The notes under the pieces were generated by a model. It saw only the letters and a list, made by a program, of their open reading frames with translations, searched no databases and was not told the DNA's origin. The position numbers and the translations under genes are program-made. Shown here one piece after another: positions 8,881-16,279 of a DNA stretch of 64,000 bases; position 1 is the stretch's first letter, and each line of letters opens with the position of its first letter. Origin of the DNA: Streptomyces parvus (GTDB taxonomy: Bacteria; Actinomycetota; Actinomycetes; Streptomycetales; Streptomycetaceae); NCBI RefSeq assembly GCF_032121415.1, contig NZ_CP135079.1, positions 4,650,001 through 4,714,000 on the forward strand, in the 5' to 3' direction.

Positions 8881-10008
8881 TCACAGCCAGCCGTTGCGCT
8901 TGAGGATGCGGTAGATCGAGAAACAGACCACCCCGATGACGCCGAGCACCAGCGGATAGCCGTACCTCCACTCCAGCTCCGGCATGTAGTCGAAGTTCAT
9001 GCCGTAGACCCCGCAGATCATCGTCGGCACGGCGATGATCGCCGCCCACGAGGTGATCTTGCGCATGTCCTCGTTCTGCGTGACGGTCGCCTGCGCCAGA
9101 TTGGCCTGGAGGATCGAGTTCAGCAGCTCGTCGAAGCCGAGGACCTCTTCCTGGACCCGGGCGAGGTGGTCGGCGACATCGCGGAAGTACTTCTGGATAT
9201 CGGGGTCGATCAGCCGCATCGGACGCTCGCTCAGCAGCTGCATGGGCCGCAGCAGCGGGGACACGGCCCGCTTGAACTCCAGCACCTCGCGCTTGAGCTG
9301 GTAGATCCTGCCCGCGTCCGAGCCGCGTGCGGAGCCCTTCGCCGGGGTGGAGAAGACATCGATCTCCACCTCGTCGATGTCGTCCTGCACGGCCTCGGCC
9401 ACCGCGATGTACCCGTCGACCACATGGTCGGCGATGGCGTGCAGCACGGCGGACGGGCCCTTGGCGAGCAGCTCCGGATCGTCCTGGAGGCGGTGGCGCA
9501 GAGCCCGCAGGGAGCCCTGGCCGCCGTGCCGGACGGTGATGACGAAGTCCCGGCCGGTGAAGCACATCACCTCACCGGTCTCCACGACCTCGCTGGTCGC
9601 GGTCAGTTCGGCGTGCTCCACGTAGTGGATCGTCTTGAAGACGGTGAACAGCGTGTCGTCGTACCGCTCCAGCTTGGGCCGCTGGTGGGCGTGGACGGCA
9701 TCCTCCACCGCCAGCGGGTGCAGGCCGAACTCCCGGGCGATGCCCGCGAATTCGGCCTCCGTCGGTTCGTGCAGACCGATCCAGGCGAAACCGCCCTCCT
9801 CCCGCACCTGGAGCATCGCCTCGTGCGGGGTCGGGGCGGCGGGCGTCACCAGCCGGCGGCCGTCGCGGTAGACCGCGCAGTCCACGACGGCGCTGGAGGC
9901 GGACGGGTCGCGGGTGGTGTCGTACGCGCTGTAGGGGGCGCTGTTCTTACGGAGGGACGGGCGCAGGGACGGGCGCACGGCGGCGCGCAGGTCACGGATC
10001 ATCGACAT
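8881..10008 (-). CDS. corA: CorA family magnesium/cobalt transporter
   Basis: CorA is a pentameric magnesium channel in the cytoplasmic membrane. The product is 375 residues from the ATG at 10008, which follows AAGGAG at good spacing; an in-frame GTG at 10023 lies inside that ribosome site. The large cytoplasmic domain fills residues 1-310. Two C-terminal transmembrane helices follow, with the signature GMN at 336-338 at the end of the first one. The basic C-terminus (RILKRNGWL) is typical. The gene is preceded by an unusual leader of nearly 400 nt with a short ORF and repeats, suggesting post-initiation control. Confidence 0.95.
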   Translation of the reverse strand: MSMIRDLRAAVRPSLRPSLRKNSAPYSAYDTTRDPSASSAVVDCAVYRDGRRLVTPAAPTPHEAMLQVREEGGFAWIGLHEPTEAEFAGIAREFGLHPLAVEDAVHAHQRPKLERYDDTLFTVFKTIHYVEHAELTATSEVVETGEVMCFTGRDFVITVRHGGQGSLRALRHRLQDDPELLAKGPSAVLHAIADHVVDGYIAVAEAVQDDIDEVEIDVFSTPAKGSARGSDAGRIYQLKREVLEFKRAVSPLLRPMQLLSERPMRLIDPDIQKYFRDVADHLARVQEEVLGFDELLNSILQANLAQATVTQNEDMRKITSWAAIIAVPTMICGVYGMNFDYMPELEWRYGYPLVLGVIGVVCFSIYRILKRNGWL

Positions 10009-10117
10009 GGCTGGCTCCTTCACGGAGGGCCGTCGGCGAGGGCGTGGAACAGCCCGGAATGGGGACGTGTGCTCACGTCCGCAAAGCGGGCTCCACCGCG
10101 CGGGCGCGATGACGGCG

Positions 10118-10154
10118 TTCGCTACAGACAGGCAAAATTCGCTACAGGCAGGCA
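10118..10154. repeat. Two 17-nt direct repeats, period 20
   Basis: TTCGCTACAGRCAGGCA occurs at 10118-10134 and 10138-10154 with a single mismatch, separated by three bases. It lies between the short upstream ORF and corA. Confidence 0.8.
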
Positions 10155-10250
10155 GAAACGAAGGGCTCTTCCGTCACGCGAACCGCTGTCGGGATGTCGT
10201 CCGGACACGACGGCGATGTCGGCCCCGGGCGACCGACGGGAGGCGTCGGA

Positions 10251-10310
10251 TCAACGGGAAAGGCGAAGCGCGGAAGAGCGGTCGGTACTGCACGGTCGAC
10301 TTGGATCCAT
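10251..10310 (-). CDS. Short upstream ORF in the corA leader (19 codons)
   Basis: The ORF encodes MDPSRPCSTDRSSALRLSR and stops with TGA. Its ribosome site, GGAGGAGGT at 10329-10321 with 10 nt to the ATG, is a near-perfect anti-16S match and stronger than that of corA itself. This makes translation likely although the peptide is below usual ORF size limits. The N-terminus combines an acidic residue with prolines, and the C-terminus is Arg-rich. This is reminiscent of the MgtL leader peptide of enterobacterial mgtA. The similarity is mine by eye and may be convergent or accidental. Confidence 0.55.
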   Translation of the reverse strand: MDPSRPCSTDRSSALRLSR

Positions 10311-10475
10311 GGCAGTCCCCACCTCCTCCGGCCGGTCCCCCGTGGGGGACGACGTGTCGTCGGGACGAAGAAGAGCGACGCTTCTGCGTGCTGTCCCGAC
10401 CGGCGGCCAGGCTATCAGCCGCTCAGGGCCCAATCCCGTACTTTGCCCATTCACTACGCGATCTATGCTCGCGGC

Positions 10476-11060
10476 ATGGCAGAAATTCTTCCGCTGGTCG
10501 AGGCCCGGCTCCGTTCCGCCCTCGGGGAGCCGGACGCCCGCGCCGATGTGACGTTCCTCGGCACGGACCGCATCCAGGTGCTGCGCTTCCTCGACGGCGA
10601 CATCGTGCGCTATGCGACGCTCGGCATGTCGGGCGCGCCGATGGCCGATCCCACCTCCCCGCTCGCCGACCCGGTGAAGGGTCCCCGCGCCGAGCTGATC
10701 CTCTCCGTACGGGGCGGACTCGCCGACACCGACCAGGTGTTGCGCCCGCTCGCCGTGCTGGCCGCCTCCCCGCAGGTCGAGGGGTTGATCGTGGCCCCGG
10801 GCGCGTCGCTGGACCTGGGCGAGCCGCTGTGGACCGGGGCGCCGTTCACCTCGGTGCTGGTCGCGGAGTCGGGTGGTCTGGTGGAGGACCTGGAGCTGGA
10901 CGAGCCGATGGAGCCGGTGCGCTTCCTGCCGCTGCTGCCGATGACGCACAACGAGGCCGCCTGGAAGCGGGTCCGCGGTGCGCAGGAGCTCCAGGAGCGG
11001 TGGCTGACGCACGGTACGGACCTGCGCGACCCGCTGCGCACGTCCGTACCGCTGGACTGA
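10476..11060 (+). CDS. Suppressor-of-fused (SUFU) domain protein
   Basis: The 194-residue product spans one SUFU-like domain, a family found in many bacterial stand-alone proteins and immunity proteins; the role in Streptomyces is unknown. Recognisable features are the FLGTDRIQVLRFLDGDIVRYAT core and the FLPLLPMTHNEAAWKR segment near the C-terminus. No membrane segment is present. TATGCT at 10464-10469 ends 6 nt before the ATG and there is no ribosome site, so the mRNA is probably leaderless. It is divergent from corA and convergent with the MFS gene, 20 nt away. Confidence 0.8.
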   Translation: MAEILPLVEARLRSALGEPDARADVTFLGTDRIQVLRFLDGDIVRYATLGMSGAPMADPTSPLADPVKGPRAELILSVRGGLADTDQVLRPLAVLAASPQVEGLIVAPGASLDLGEPLWTGAPFTSVLVAESGGLVEDLELDEPMEPVRFLPLLPMTHNEAAWKRVRGAQELQERWLTHGTDLRDPLRTSVPLD

Positions 11061-11080
11061 CCGGTCCTTCTGAGGGGCGG

Positions 11081-12319
11081 TCAGTCGGCGAACACCGTCA
11101 CGCTGTCCTCCATCGCGTGGACCGGCTCCAGCTCCTCTGCCTCGTGGGCCAGTGCCGTACGCCGTACCCCCACGACGGCCGCTCCGACGAGGGCGGCGAG
11201 CGCGGCCACCGCGAACGGGATGTGGATGTCGGTCCACTCCTCGATCTTGGGGGCGAGGAAGGGGGCGGCCGCGGCGGCGAACCAGCGGACGAAGTTGTAG
11301 CCGGCGCTGGCCACCGGGCGCGGCGCGTCGGAGACCCCGAGGGCCAGTTCGGTGTAGACGGTGTTGTTCATGCCGATGAACGCGCCGGAGACGACCGTGG
11401 CGACGACCGCCGTGGTGTGGCTGCCGTAGCCGAGGACCAGCAGGTCGGCGGCGAGCAGCACCAGCGAGGACCCGAGCACCTTGAGCGAGCCGAAGCGGCG
11501 CTGGAGGCGCGGGGCGACCAGCACGGAGAAGACGGCGAGCAGCAGACCCCAGGCGAAGAAGACCGCGCCCGACTTGTACGGGGTCATGTCCAGCACGAAC
11601 GGTGTGAAGGCCAGGATCGTGAAGAAGGCGTAGTTGTAGAAGAACGCCGAAGCCGCCACCGAGGCCAGGCCGCCGTGGCCCAGCGCCTTCACGGGATCGA
11701 GCAGTGAGGTCTTGACGGCGGGCCTCGGCTGCTCCTTGAGGAACGCGGCGATGCAGAGGAAGCCGATCGCCATCAGCGCCGCCGTACCGAAGAACGGATA
11801 GCGCCAGCTGGCGTCCCCGAGCAGCGCGCCGAGCAGCGGACCGCACGCCATGCCGAGGCCGAGCGCCGACTCGTACAGCAGGATCGCCGCCGCGCTGCCG
11901 CCCGCCGCCGCTCCGACGATCACCGCGAGGGCGGTCGAGACGAACAGGGCGTTGCCCAGGCCCCAGCCGGCCCGGAAGCCGACCAGTTCGGCGACGGAGG
12001 ACGAGGTGCCGGAGAGCGCGGCGAAGACGATCACGAGCGCGAGACCGGCCAGCAGGGTCTTGCGGCCGCCGATGCGGCTGGAGACGAAGCCGGTGACCAG
12101 CATCGCGAAGGCGGTGATCAGGAAGTACGAGGTGAACAGCAGGGACACCTGACTCGCCGAGGCGTTGAGCCCCTGGGCGATGGACGGCAGGATCGGGTCC
12201 ACCAGGCCGATCCCCATGAAGGCCACGACGGAGGCGCCCGCCGTGGCCCAGACGGCCTTCGGCTGGCGCAGGATGCCGCCTCCCGCCGCTCCTTCGTCGA
12301 GCGGATCCTCTTCCCGCAT
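11081..12319 (-). CDS. Major facilitator superfamily exporter
   Basis: The 412-residue product has about twelve hydrophobic helices and the MFS signature between helices 2 and 3 (GFVSSRIGGRKTLL). It belongs to the drug:H+ antiporter type of MFS exporters. The ATG at 12319 was chosen because GAGGAGAG precedes it; an ATG at 12364 lacks a ribosome site and would lie at the predicted transcription start. The promoter carries an AT-rich palindrome in its spacer (12377-12389), so expression is probably repressed by a dimeric regulator and induced by a substrate. No regulator gene is adjacent. The substrate cannot be deduced. Confidence 0.9.
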   Translation of the reverse strand: MREEDPLDEGAAGGGILRQPKAVWATAGASVVAFMGIGLVDPILPSIAQGLNASASQVSLLFTSYFLITAFAMLVTGFVSSRIGGRKTLLAGLALVIVFAALSGTSSSVAELVGFRAGWGLGNALFVSTALAVIVGAAAGGSAAAILLYESALGLGMACGPLLGALLGDASWRYPFFGTAALMAIGFLCIAAFLKEQPRPAVKTSLLDPVKALGHGGLASVAASAFFYNYAFFTILAFTPFVLDMTPYKSGAVFFAWGLLLAVFSVLVAPRLQRRFGSLKVLGSSLVLLAADLLVLGYGSHTTAVVATVVSGAFIGMNNTVYTELALGVSDAPRPVASAGYNFVRWFAAAAAPFLAPKIEEWTDIHIPFAVAALAALVGAAVVGVRRTALAHEAEELEPVHAMEDSVTVFAD

Positions 12320-12368
12320 GGGCTCTCTCCTCACTTCTCCGGCCTCGGAAGGTCGATGCGTCATACAC

Positions 12369-12398
12369 AGAATAAGTTAGACAATCTAATAAATGCAA
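12369..12398 (-). promoter_or_regulatory. MFS promoter with operator palindrome in the spacer
   Basis: On the minus strand TTGCAT (12398-12393) and TATTCT (12374-12369) are 18 nt apart. Between them lies the palindrome TTAGA-CAA-TCTAA at 12377-12389. The stretch is strikingly AT-rich for this genome. An operator between -35 and -10 is the classic place for repression by a MarR- or TetR-type dimer. Confidence 0.55.
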
Positions 12399-12486
12399 GC
12401 TACATCTAGTTTCCCGGGTCAGGGCCACGCTGCGGACGGGTGATCGTCCTTGACGGGAGGTCCGGCGGGGAGGACGGTTGGTCCTT

Positions 12487-13164
12487 ATGAGGGGCGAACC
12501 CAGTTGCCCGAAGTGCGGTGGCCGGGTCAGGGTGCCCGGTCTCTTCGCCGACGCCTGGCAGTGCTCCGTGCACGGCCAGGTCCACCCGATGCAGCCGGTC
12601 GTCCCGCCCAGCGTCGAGGCGCTCGGCGTCGTGGTGCACCGCACCCAGGTCCCCGTCTGGATGCCCTGGCCCCTCCCCGTCGGCTGGCTGTTCACCGGCG
12701 TCGCCAGCGCGGGCGACGACCGCAGCGGCGGACGCGCGAGCGCCGTGGCCTGCTCCGGACCCGGTCCGCTGGGCGGGATGGGCGAACTGCTCCTCGTCGC
12801 CGAGGAACTCGGCGTCGGACTCGGCGCGCGGTACGCCGGCATCGAGGGCCCCGACCCCGGCCACCACCTGAACGTCGACTCCGCCCCCGACGCCAAGGTC
12901 CACGCCGCCGGCCGCCCCACCCCGCTCTGGCACGTCAGAAACGCCCCGGAGGACCGCGCCGTCTTCGCGGGCGAGGCGCGGGGGCTGTGGCTCTGGGCGA
13001 TCCTGTGGCCCGAGCAGTCGGGGCTCCTGATGTACGACGAACTGGTCCTGACCGATCTGCGGGACGCCGGGGGAGAGGTGGACCTCGTCCCCTGCGGCGC
13101 GCTCACCCCCCGCCTGCTCGCCGCCCCGGAGACGCCGCCCCGGCAGGCGAAGGGCGAGCGGTAG
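12487..13164 (+). CDS. DUF6758-like conserved actinobacterial protein
   Basis: The 225-residue product begins with a zinc-ribbon-like CPKCGG motif, with a further Cys and His in WQCSVHGQVHP. The middle is rich in Pro, Trp and Gly (VWMPWPLPVGWLFTGVASAGDD). It ends in LMYDELVLTDLRDAGGEVDLVP. I recognise it as a conserved Streptomyces protein of unknown function, recalled as DUF6758. The ATG follows GGGGAGGACGG; an in-frame TTG lies three codons upstream. It is divergent from the MFS gene. Confidence 0.75.
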   Translation: MRGEPSCPKCGGRVRVPGLFADAWQCSVHGQVHPMQPVVPPSVEALGVVVHRTQVPVWMPWPLPVGWLFTGVASAGDDRSGGRASAVACSGPGPLGGMGELLLVAEELGVGLGARYAGIEGPDPGHHLNVDSAPDAKVHAAGRPTPLWHVRNAPEDRAVFAGEARGLWLWAILWPEQSGLLMYDELVLTDLRDAGGEVDLVPCGALTPRLLAAPETPPRQAKGER

Positions 13165-13263
13165 ATCACGTGGGGCGGGGGGCTTTCGCGGCCTGATGCC
13201 TGGTGTGCGGCGGTTATCCTTGAGCGGTCCCCCGTCCGTCCGCGAGCCCCGGAGTCAGCCGTC

Positions 13264-14130
13264 GTGCGCATCGACCTGCACACCCACTCCACCGCGTCGG
13301 ACGGCACGGACACCCCCGCCGAGCTGGTCGCGAACGCCGCCGCCGCGGGCCTGGACGTCGTCGCGCTCACCGACCACGACACCGTGGGCGGCCACAAACA
13401 GGCCATCGACGCGCTGCCCGAGGGGCTCACCCTCGTCACCGGCGCCGAACTCTCCTGCCGCGTCGACGGCGTGGGCATGCACCTGCTGGCCTACCTCTTC
13501 GACCCGGCCGACGCCGAGCTGGAGCGCGCCCGGGAGCTCGTCCGCGACGACCGGGTGCCGCGCGCCCAGGAGATGGTCCGCAAGCTGCGCGCCCTCCACG
13601 TCCCCATCACCTGGGAGCAGGTCGCCCGCATCGCCGGGGACGGCTCCGTCGGCCGCCCGCACGTCGCAGCCGCCCTCGTCGAACTCGGCGTCGTGCCCAC
13701 CGTCTCCGACGCCTTCACGTCCGACTGGCTGGGCAACGGCGGCCGGGCGTACGCCGAGAAGCACGAGTTCGACCCCTTCGAAGCCGTCCGCCTGGTGAAG
13801 GCGGCGGGCGGGGTCACCGTCTTCGCCCACCCGGGCGCGGTGAAACGCGGCGCGGTCGTCCCCGACTCCACGATCGTCGCCCTCGCCGAGGCGGGGCTCG
13901 ACGGCATCGAGGTCGACCACATGGACCACGACGAGCCCACCCGGGCCCGGCTGCGCGGCCTCGCCCGCGAACTGGGGCTGCTCACGACCGGCTCCAGCGA
14001 CTACCACGGCAGCCGGAAGACCGTCGAGCTCGGCGCGTGCACCACCGACCCCGAGATCTACGGCGAGATCACCCGGCGGGCGACCGGAGCCTTCCCGGTG
14101 CCGGGGGCCGGTGGAGCCGTCCGCCGCTGA
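13264..14130 (+). CDS. PHP-domain phosphoesterase (TrpH/RNase AM-like)
   Basis: The protein has 288 residues. Metal-binding motifs of the PHP superfamily are visible: HTHS at 6-9, TDHDT at 36-40, GAELS near 60, FAHPGAVKR near 190 and SSDYHGS near 240. Members of this branch hydrolyse 3',5'-bisphosphonucleotides or trim 5' ends of RNA; which one applies here is not decidable by eye. The start is the GTG at 13264, with GGAG about 10 nt upstream. It is a single-gene unit between DUF6758 and marC-like genes on the same strand. Confidence 0.9.
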   Translation: MRIDLHTHSTASDGTDTPAELVANAAAAGLDVVALTDHDTVGGHKQAIDALPEGLTLVTGAELSCRVDGVGMHLLAYLFDPADAELERARELVRDDRVPRAQEMVRKLRALHVPITWEQVARIAGDGSVGRPHVAAALVELGVVPTVSDAFTSDWLGNGGRAYAEKHEFDPFEAVRLVKAAGGVTVFAHPGAVKRGAVVPDSTIVALAEAGLDGIEVDHMDHDEPTRARLRGLARELGLLTTGSSDYHGSRKTVELGACTTDPEIYGEITRRATGAFPVPGAGGAVRR

Positions 14131-14272
14131 GGCGCCTGTCTCTTCCCCGCCGCACCACGTTCTCCTCCCCCCGCGCCCCCGTGCGTACCGTCGCGTGCCC
14201 GACGCACCGTGACGCCCGCTGCCCGGACCCGCGCCCCTCCGTACCGCCCGCTCATCTCTCGCAAGGCTCACT

Positions 14273-14878
14273 GTGTTCGACGTCGCTGTCTTCGGATCCC
14301 TTTTTCTCACCCTATTTGTGATCATGGACCCGCCCGGGATCACACCGATCTTCCTCGCCCTCACCGCGGGCCGACCCGCCAAGGCGCAGCGCAAGATGGC
14401 GCTCCAGGCGGTCACGGTCGCGTTCGGCGTGATCGCCGTCTTCGGTCTGCTCGGTCAGCAGATCCTCGACTACCTGCATGTCTCCGTGCCCGCGCTGATG
14501 ATCGCGGGCGGACTCCTGCTGCTGCTCATCGCGCTCGACCTGCTGACCGGCAAGACCGACGAACCGACGCAGACCAAGGACGTCAACGTGGCGCTCGTAC
14601 CGCTGGGCATGCCGCTGCTCGCCGGGCCCGGCGCCATCGTCTCGGTCATCCTCGCGGTGCAGCACGCCGACGGCGTGGGCGGCCGGCTCTCGGTGTGGTC
14701 CGCCATCGTCGCCATGCACGTCGTGCTCTGGCTGACCATGCGCTACTCGCTGGTCATCATCCGTGTGATCAAGGACGGCGGCGTGGTGCTGGTGACCCGG
14801 CTCGCGGGCATGATGCTCTCCGCCATCGCCGTCCAGCAGATCATCAACGGCGTCACCCAGGTCATCCAGGGCTCCTGA
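14273..14878 (+). CDS. MarC family integral membrane protein
   Basis: The 201-residue product has six predicted transmembrane helices and the conserved MarC sequences FVIMDPPGITPIFLALTAG near the N-terminus and PLGMPLLAGPGAIVSVI in the middle. MarC was once linked to multiple antibiotic resistance, but the function of the family is still open. The start is GTG after AAGG. A strong hairpin terminator follows directly. Confidence 0.9.
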   Translation: MFDVAVFGSLFLTLFVIMDPPGITPIFLALTAGRPAKAQRKMALQAVTVAFGVIAVFGLLGQQILDYLHVSVPALMIAGGLLLLLIALDLLTGKTDEPTQTKDVNVALVPLGMPLLAGPGAIVSVILAVQHADGVGGRLSVWSAIVAMHVVLWLTMRYSLVIIRVIKDGGVVLVTRLAGMMLSAIAVQQIINGVTQVIQGS

Positions 14879-14904
14879 GGCCCGGGCACGCTCCGCACAC
14901 CACA

Positions 14905-14937
14905 GCACCCCCGCACGGACGTTCCGTGCGGGGGTGC
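14905..14937. terminator. Bidirectional hairpin terminator
   Basis: A perfect 15-bp stem (GCACCCCCGCACGGA) with a 3-nt loop lies between marC and the convergent 50-residue gene. Confidence 0.8.
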
Positions 14938-14959
14938 CTCGTCTTCACAACGTCAGGTG

Positions 14960-15112
14960 TTACGAGGCCGAACTGTCGGCCGGCCGGATGTAGATGCGCT
15001 GGCCCGTTGCCGCGGCCTGCTGCACGATCCGGTTGACGGAGGCGGCGTCCACGACGGTGCTGTCCACGGCGGTACCGTCGACGTCGTCGAGTCGCATGAT
15101 CTCGAAGCGCAT
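14960..15112 (-). CDS. Small conserved hypothetical protein (50 residues)
   Basis: The ORF starts at ATG 15112, after GAAGGGA at normal spacing, and ends with TAA at 14960. The product begins MRFEIMRLDDVDG and continues with a helix-forming stretch (AASVNRIVQQAAATGQRIYI), then RPADSSAS. It is acidic, soluble and probably a small alpha/beta fold. I recall similar short proteins in other Streptomyces, but no function is known to me. The codon pattern is typical of the genome. It has its own terminator and a structured leader with two strong hairpins, which supports a real, independently controlled gene. Confidence 0.75.
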   Translation of the reverse strand: MRFEIMRLDDVDGTAVDSTVVDAASVNRIVQQAAATGQRIYIRPADSSAS

Positions 15113-15155
15113 AGGGCTTCCCTTCGTCTGATCCTCCTGCTGGAGAACTGCTGGC

Positions 15156-15210
15156 GCCGGTGGGGCGTCCCACCGGCAAGACTAGGAACGCGAGGTTTCC
15201 CTCGCGTTCC
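15156..15210 (-). promoter_or_regulatory. Two consecutive hairpins in the leader of the 50-residue gene
   Basis: In minus-strand order, an 11-bp perfect stem (GGAACGCGAGG/CCTCGCGTTCC, 15210-15185, 4-nt loop) is followed by a 9-bp perfect stem (GCCGGTGGG/CCCACCGGC, 15177-15156, 4-nt loop). The ribosome site follows about 40 nt later. A possible promoter lies upstream on the minus strand (TTAGAC and TAGCGT, 16 nt apart, around 15275-15248), giving a leader of about 130 nt. Confidence 0.5.
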
Positions 15211-15319
15211 ACACGGGTGACAACGAGTTGCCCCTGGCAAACATTCCCTACGCTAAGGAAATTTTTTGGATGTCTAAATACCCGTTGGCAGCCACACCGC
15301 CACAGACGACGAGGTTCGC

Positions 15320-16240
15320 ATGAACGAGGCGGACCCGCAGCTCATAGGGGTCACCGCAGGGCCGGGCCTCGTCGCCCGCCTGGACCGCACCAACGAACTG
15401 CTCCAGCGCATGCTGGTCGAGGTGGCGAAGACCCCCTCGACGCACGCCATCTTCGTGGACGCCGGCTATGTCTACGCCGCGGCCGGCCTGCTCGTCACCG
15501 GTACCGAGGACCGGCGCTCCTTCGACCTCGACGCCGAAGGGCTGATCGAGGCCTTCATCGACAAGGCCCGCACGATCTTCGCGGACAGCAGGCTGCTGCG
15601 CGTCTACTGGTACGACGGGGCCCGGCGCCGTATCCACACCACCGAGCAGCAGGCCATCGCCGAACTCCCCGACGTCAAGGTGCGGCTCGGCAACCTCAAC
15701 GCCAACAACCAGCAGAAGGGTGTCGACTCGCTCATCCGCACGGACCTCGAATCCCTCGCCCGGCACCGCGCCATCAGCGACGCGGCGCTCGTCGGCGGCG
15801 ACGAGGACCTGGTCTCGGCGGTCGAGGCCGCCCAGGGGTACGGGGCCCGCGTCCACCTCTGGGGCATCGAGGCCGCCGAGGGGCGCAACCAGGCCGAACC
15901 GCTCCTGTGGGAGGTCGACAGCCAGCGCACCTTCGACCTGGACTTCTGCCGCCCGTACGTCACCCGGCGCCCCGTCACGACGTACGAGGACGACACCCCG
16001 GCCCCCTCGCGGGAGGACGTACGCTTCGTCGGCGCGCAGATCGCGGCCGCCTGGCTCGCCGCCCGGGGCCGGGAATCCCTCGCCGACCTGCTGCCCGGCC
16101 ACCCCTACCTGCCGGGCTCCGTCGACCAGGACCTCCTGGTGGAGGCCGAACGGCTGCTCCAGCACTCGCTGCGCGGCCACGCGCATCTGCGGCGGGCGCT
16201 CCGCGACGGCTTCTGGCAGCACCTGCAGGCGCAGTACTGA
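15320..16240 (+). CDS. NYN-domain (PIN-like) putative ribonuclease
   Basis: The 306-residue protein has an N-terminal NYN domain, the PIN-like nuclease fold related to LabA. Acidic residues expected at the metal site are present: FVDAGY near residue 45, KGVDSLIRTD near 140 and GGDEDLVSAV near 158. The C-terminal 100 residues form a separate helical domain ending in HLRRALRDGFWQHLQ. The probable role is RNA cleavage or processing; no substrate is known. The ATG follows GACGAGG. The AT-rich stretch upstream (15250-15285) should hold its promoter and that of the divergent small gene. Confidence 0.88.
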   Translation: MNEADPQLIGVTAGPGLVARLDRTNELLQRMLVEVAKTPSTHAIFVDAGYVYAAAGLLVTGTEDRRSFDLDAEGLIEAFIDKARTIFADSRLLRVYWYDGARRRIHTTEQQAIAELPDVKVRLGNLNANNQQKGVDSLIRTDLESLARHRAISDAALVGGDEDLVSAVEAAQGYGARVHLWGIEAAEGRNQAEPLLWEVDSQRTFDLDFCRPYVTRRPVTTYEDDTPAPSREDVRFVGAQIAAAWLAARGRESLADLLPGHPYLPGSVDQDLLVEAERLLQHSLRGHAHLRRALRDGFWQHLQAQY

Positions 16241-16279
16241 CCCAGCTGCCTTTCTCGCGGGTACGGACCCGGGGGCCCG

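Larger units (their letters stand above)
10009..10430 (-). promoter_or_regulatory. Long leader region of corA
   Basis: More than 400 nt separate corA from the divergent gene. On the minus strand a TAGCCT -10-like element lies at 10414-10409, which would give a leader of about 395 nt; the -35 is weak. Downstream of it come a GTCGGGAC/GTCCCGAC inverted pair, the short upstream ORF (10310-10251), two near-identical 17-nt repeats (10154-10118) and a 7-bp GGACGTG/CACGTCC hairpin (10063-10080). The layout resembles leaders that control magnesium transporters in other bacteria. No known magnesium riboswitch core is visible. Confidence 0.45.

Noticed and set aside
10249..10265. GGATCAACGGGAAAGGC on the plus strand resembles the 3' part of the magnesium M-box riboswitch.
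   Set aside because: The conserved upstream core (GTTAGGTGAGGC-like) is missing, and the strand points to the SUFU-like gene rather than corA.
11054..11087. CTGACCG/CGGTCAG pairing between the SUFU and MFS stops.
   Set aside because: Only 7 bp with a loop of about 14 nt; too weak to call a terminator.
10251..13478. Very long open frame on the minus strand (over 1000 codons).
   Set aside because: It runs antisense or out of frame through the SUFU, MFS and DUF6758 genes; high GC makes such shadow frames common. Only its last 19 codons, with their own ribosome site, look real.
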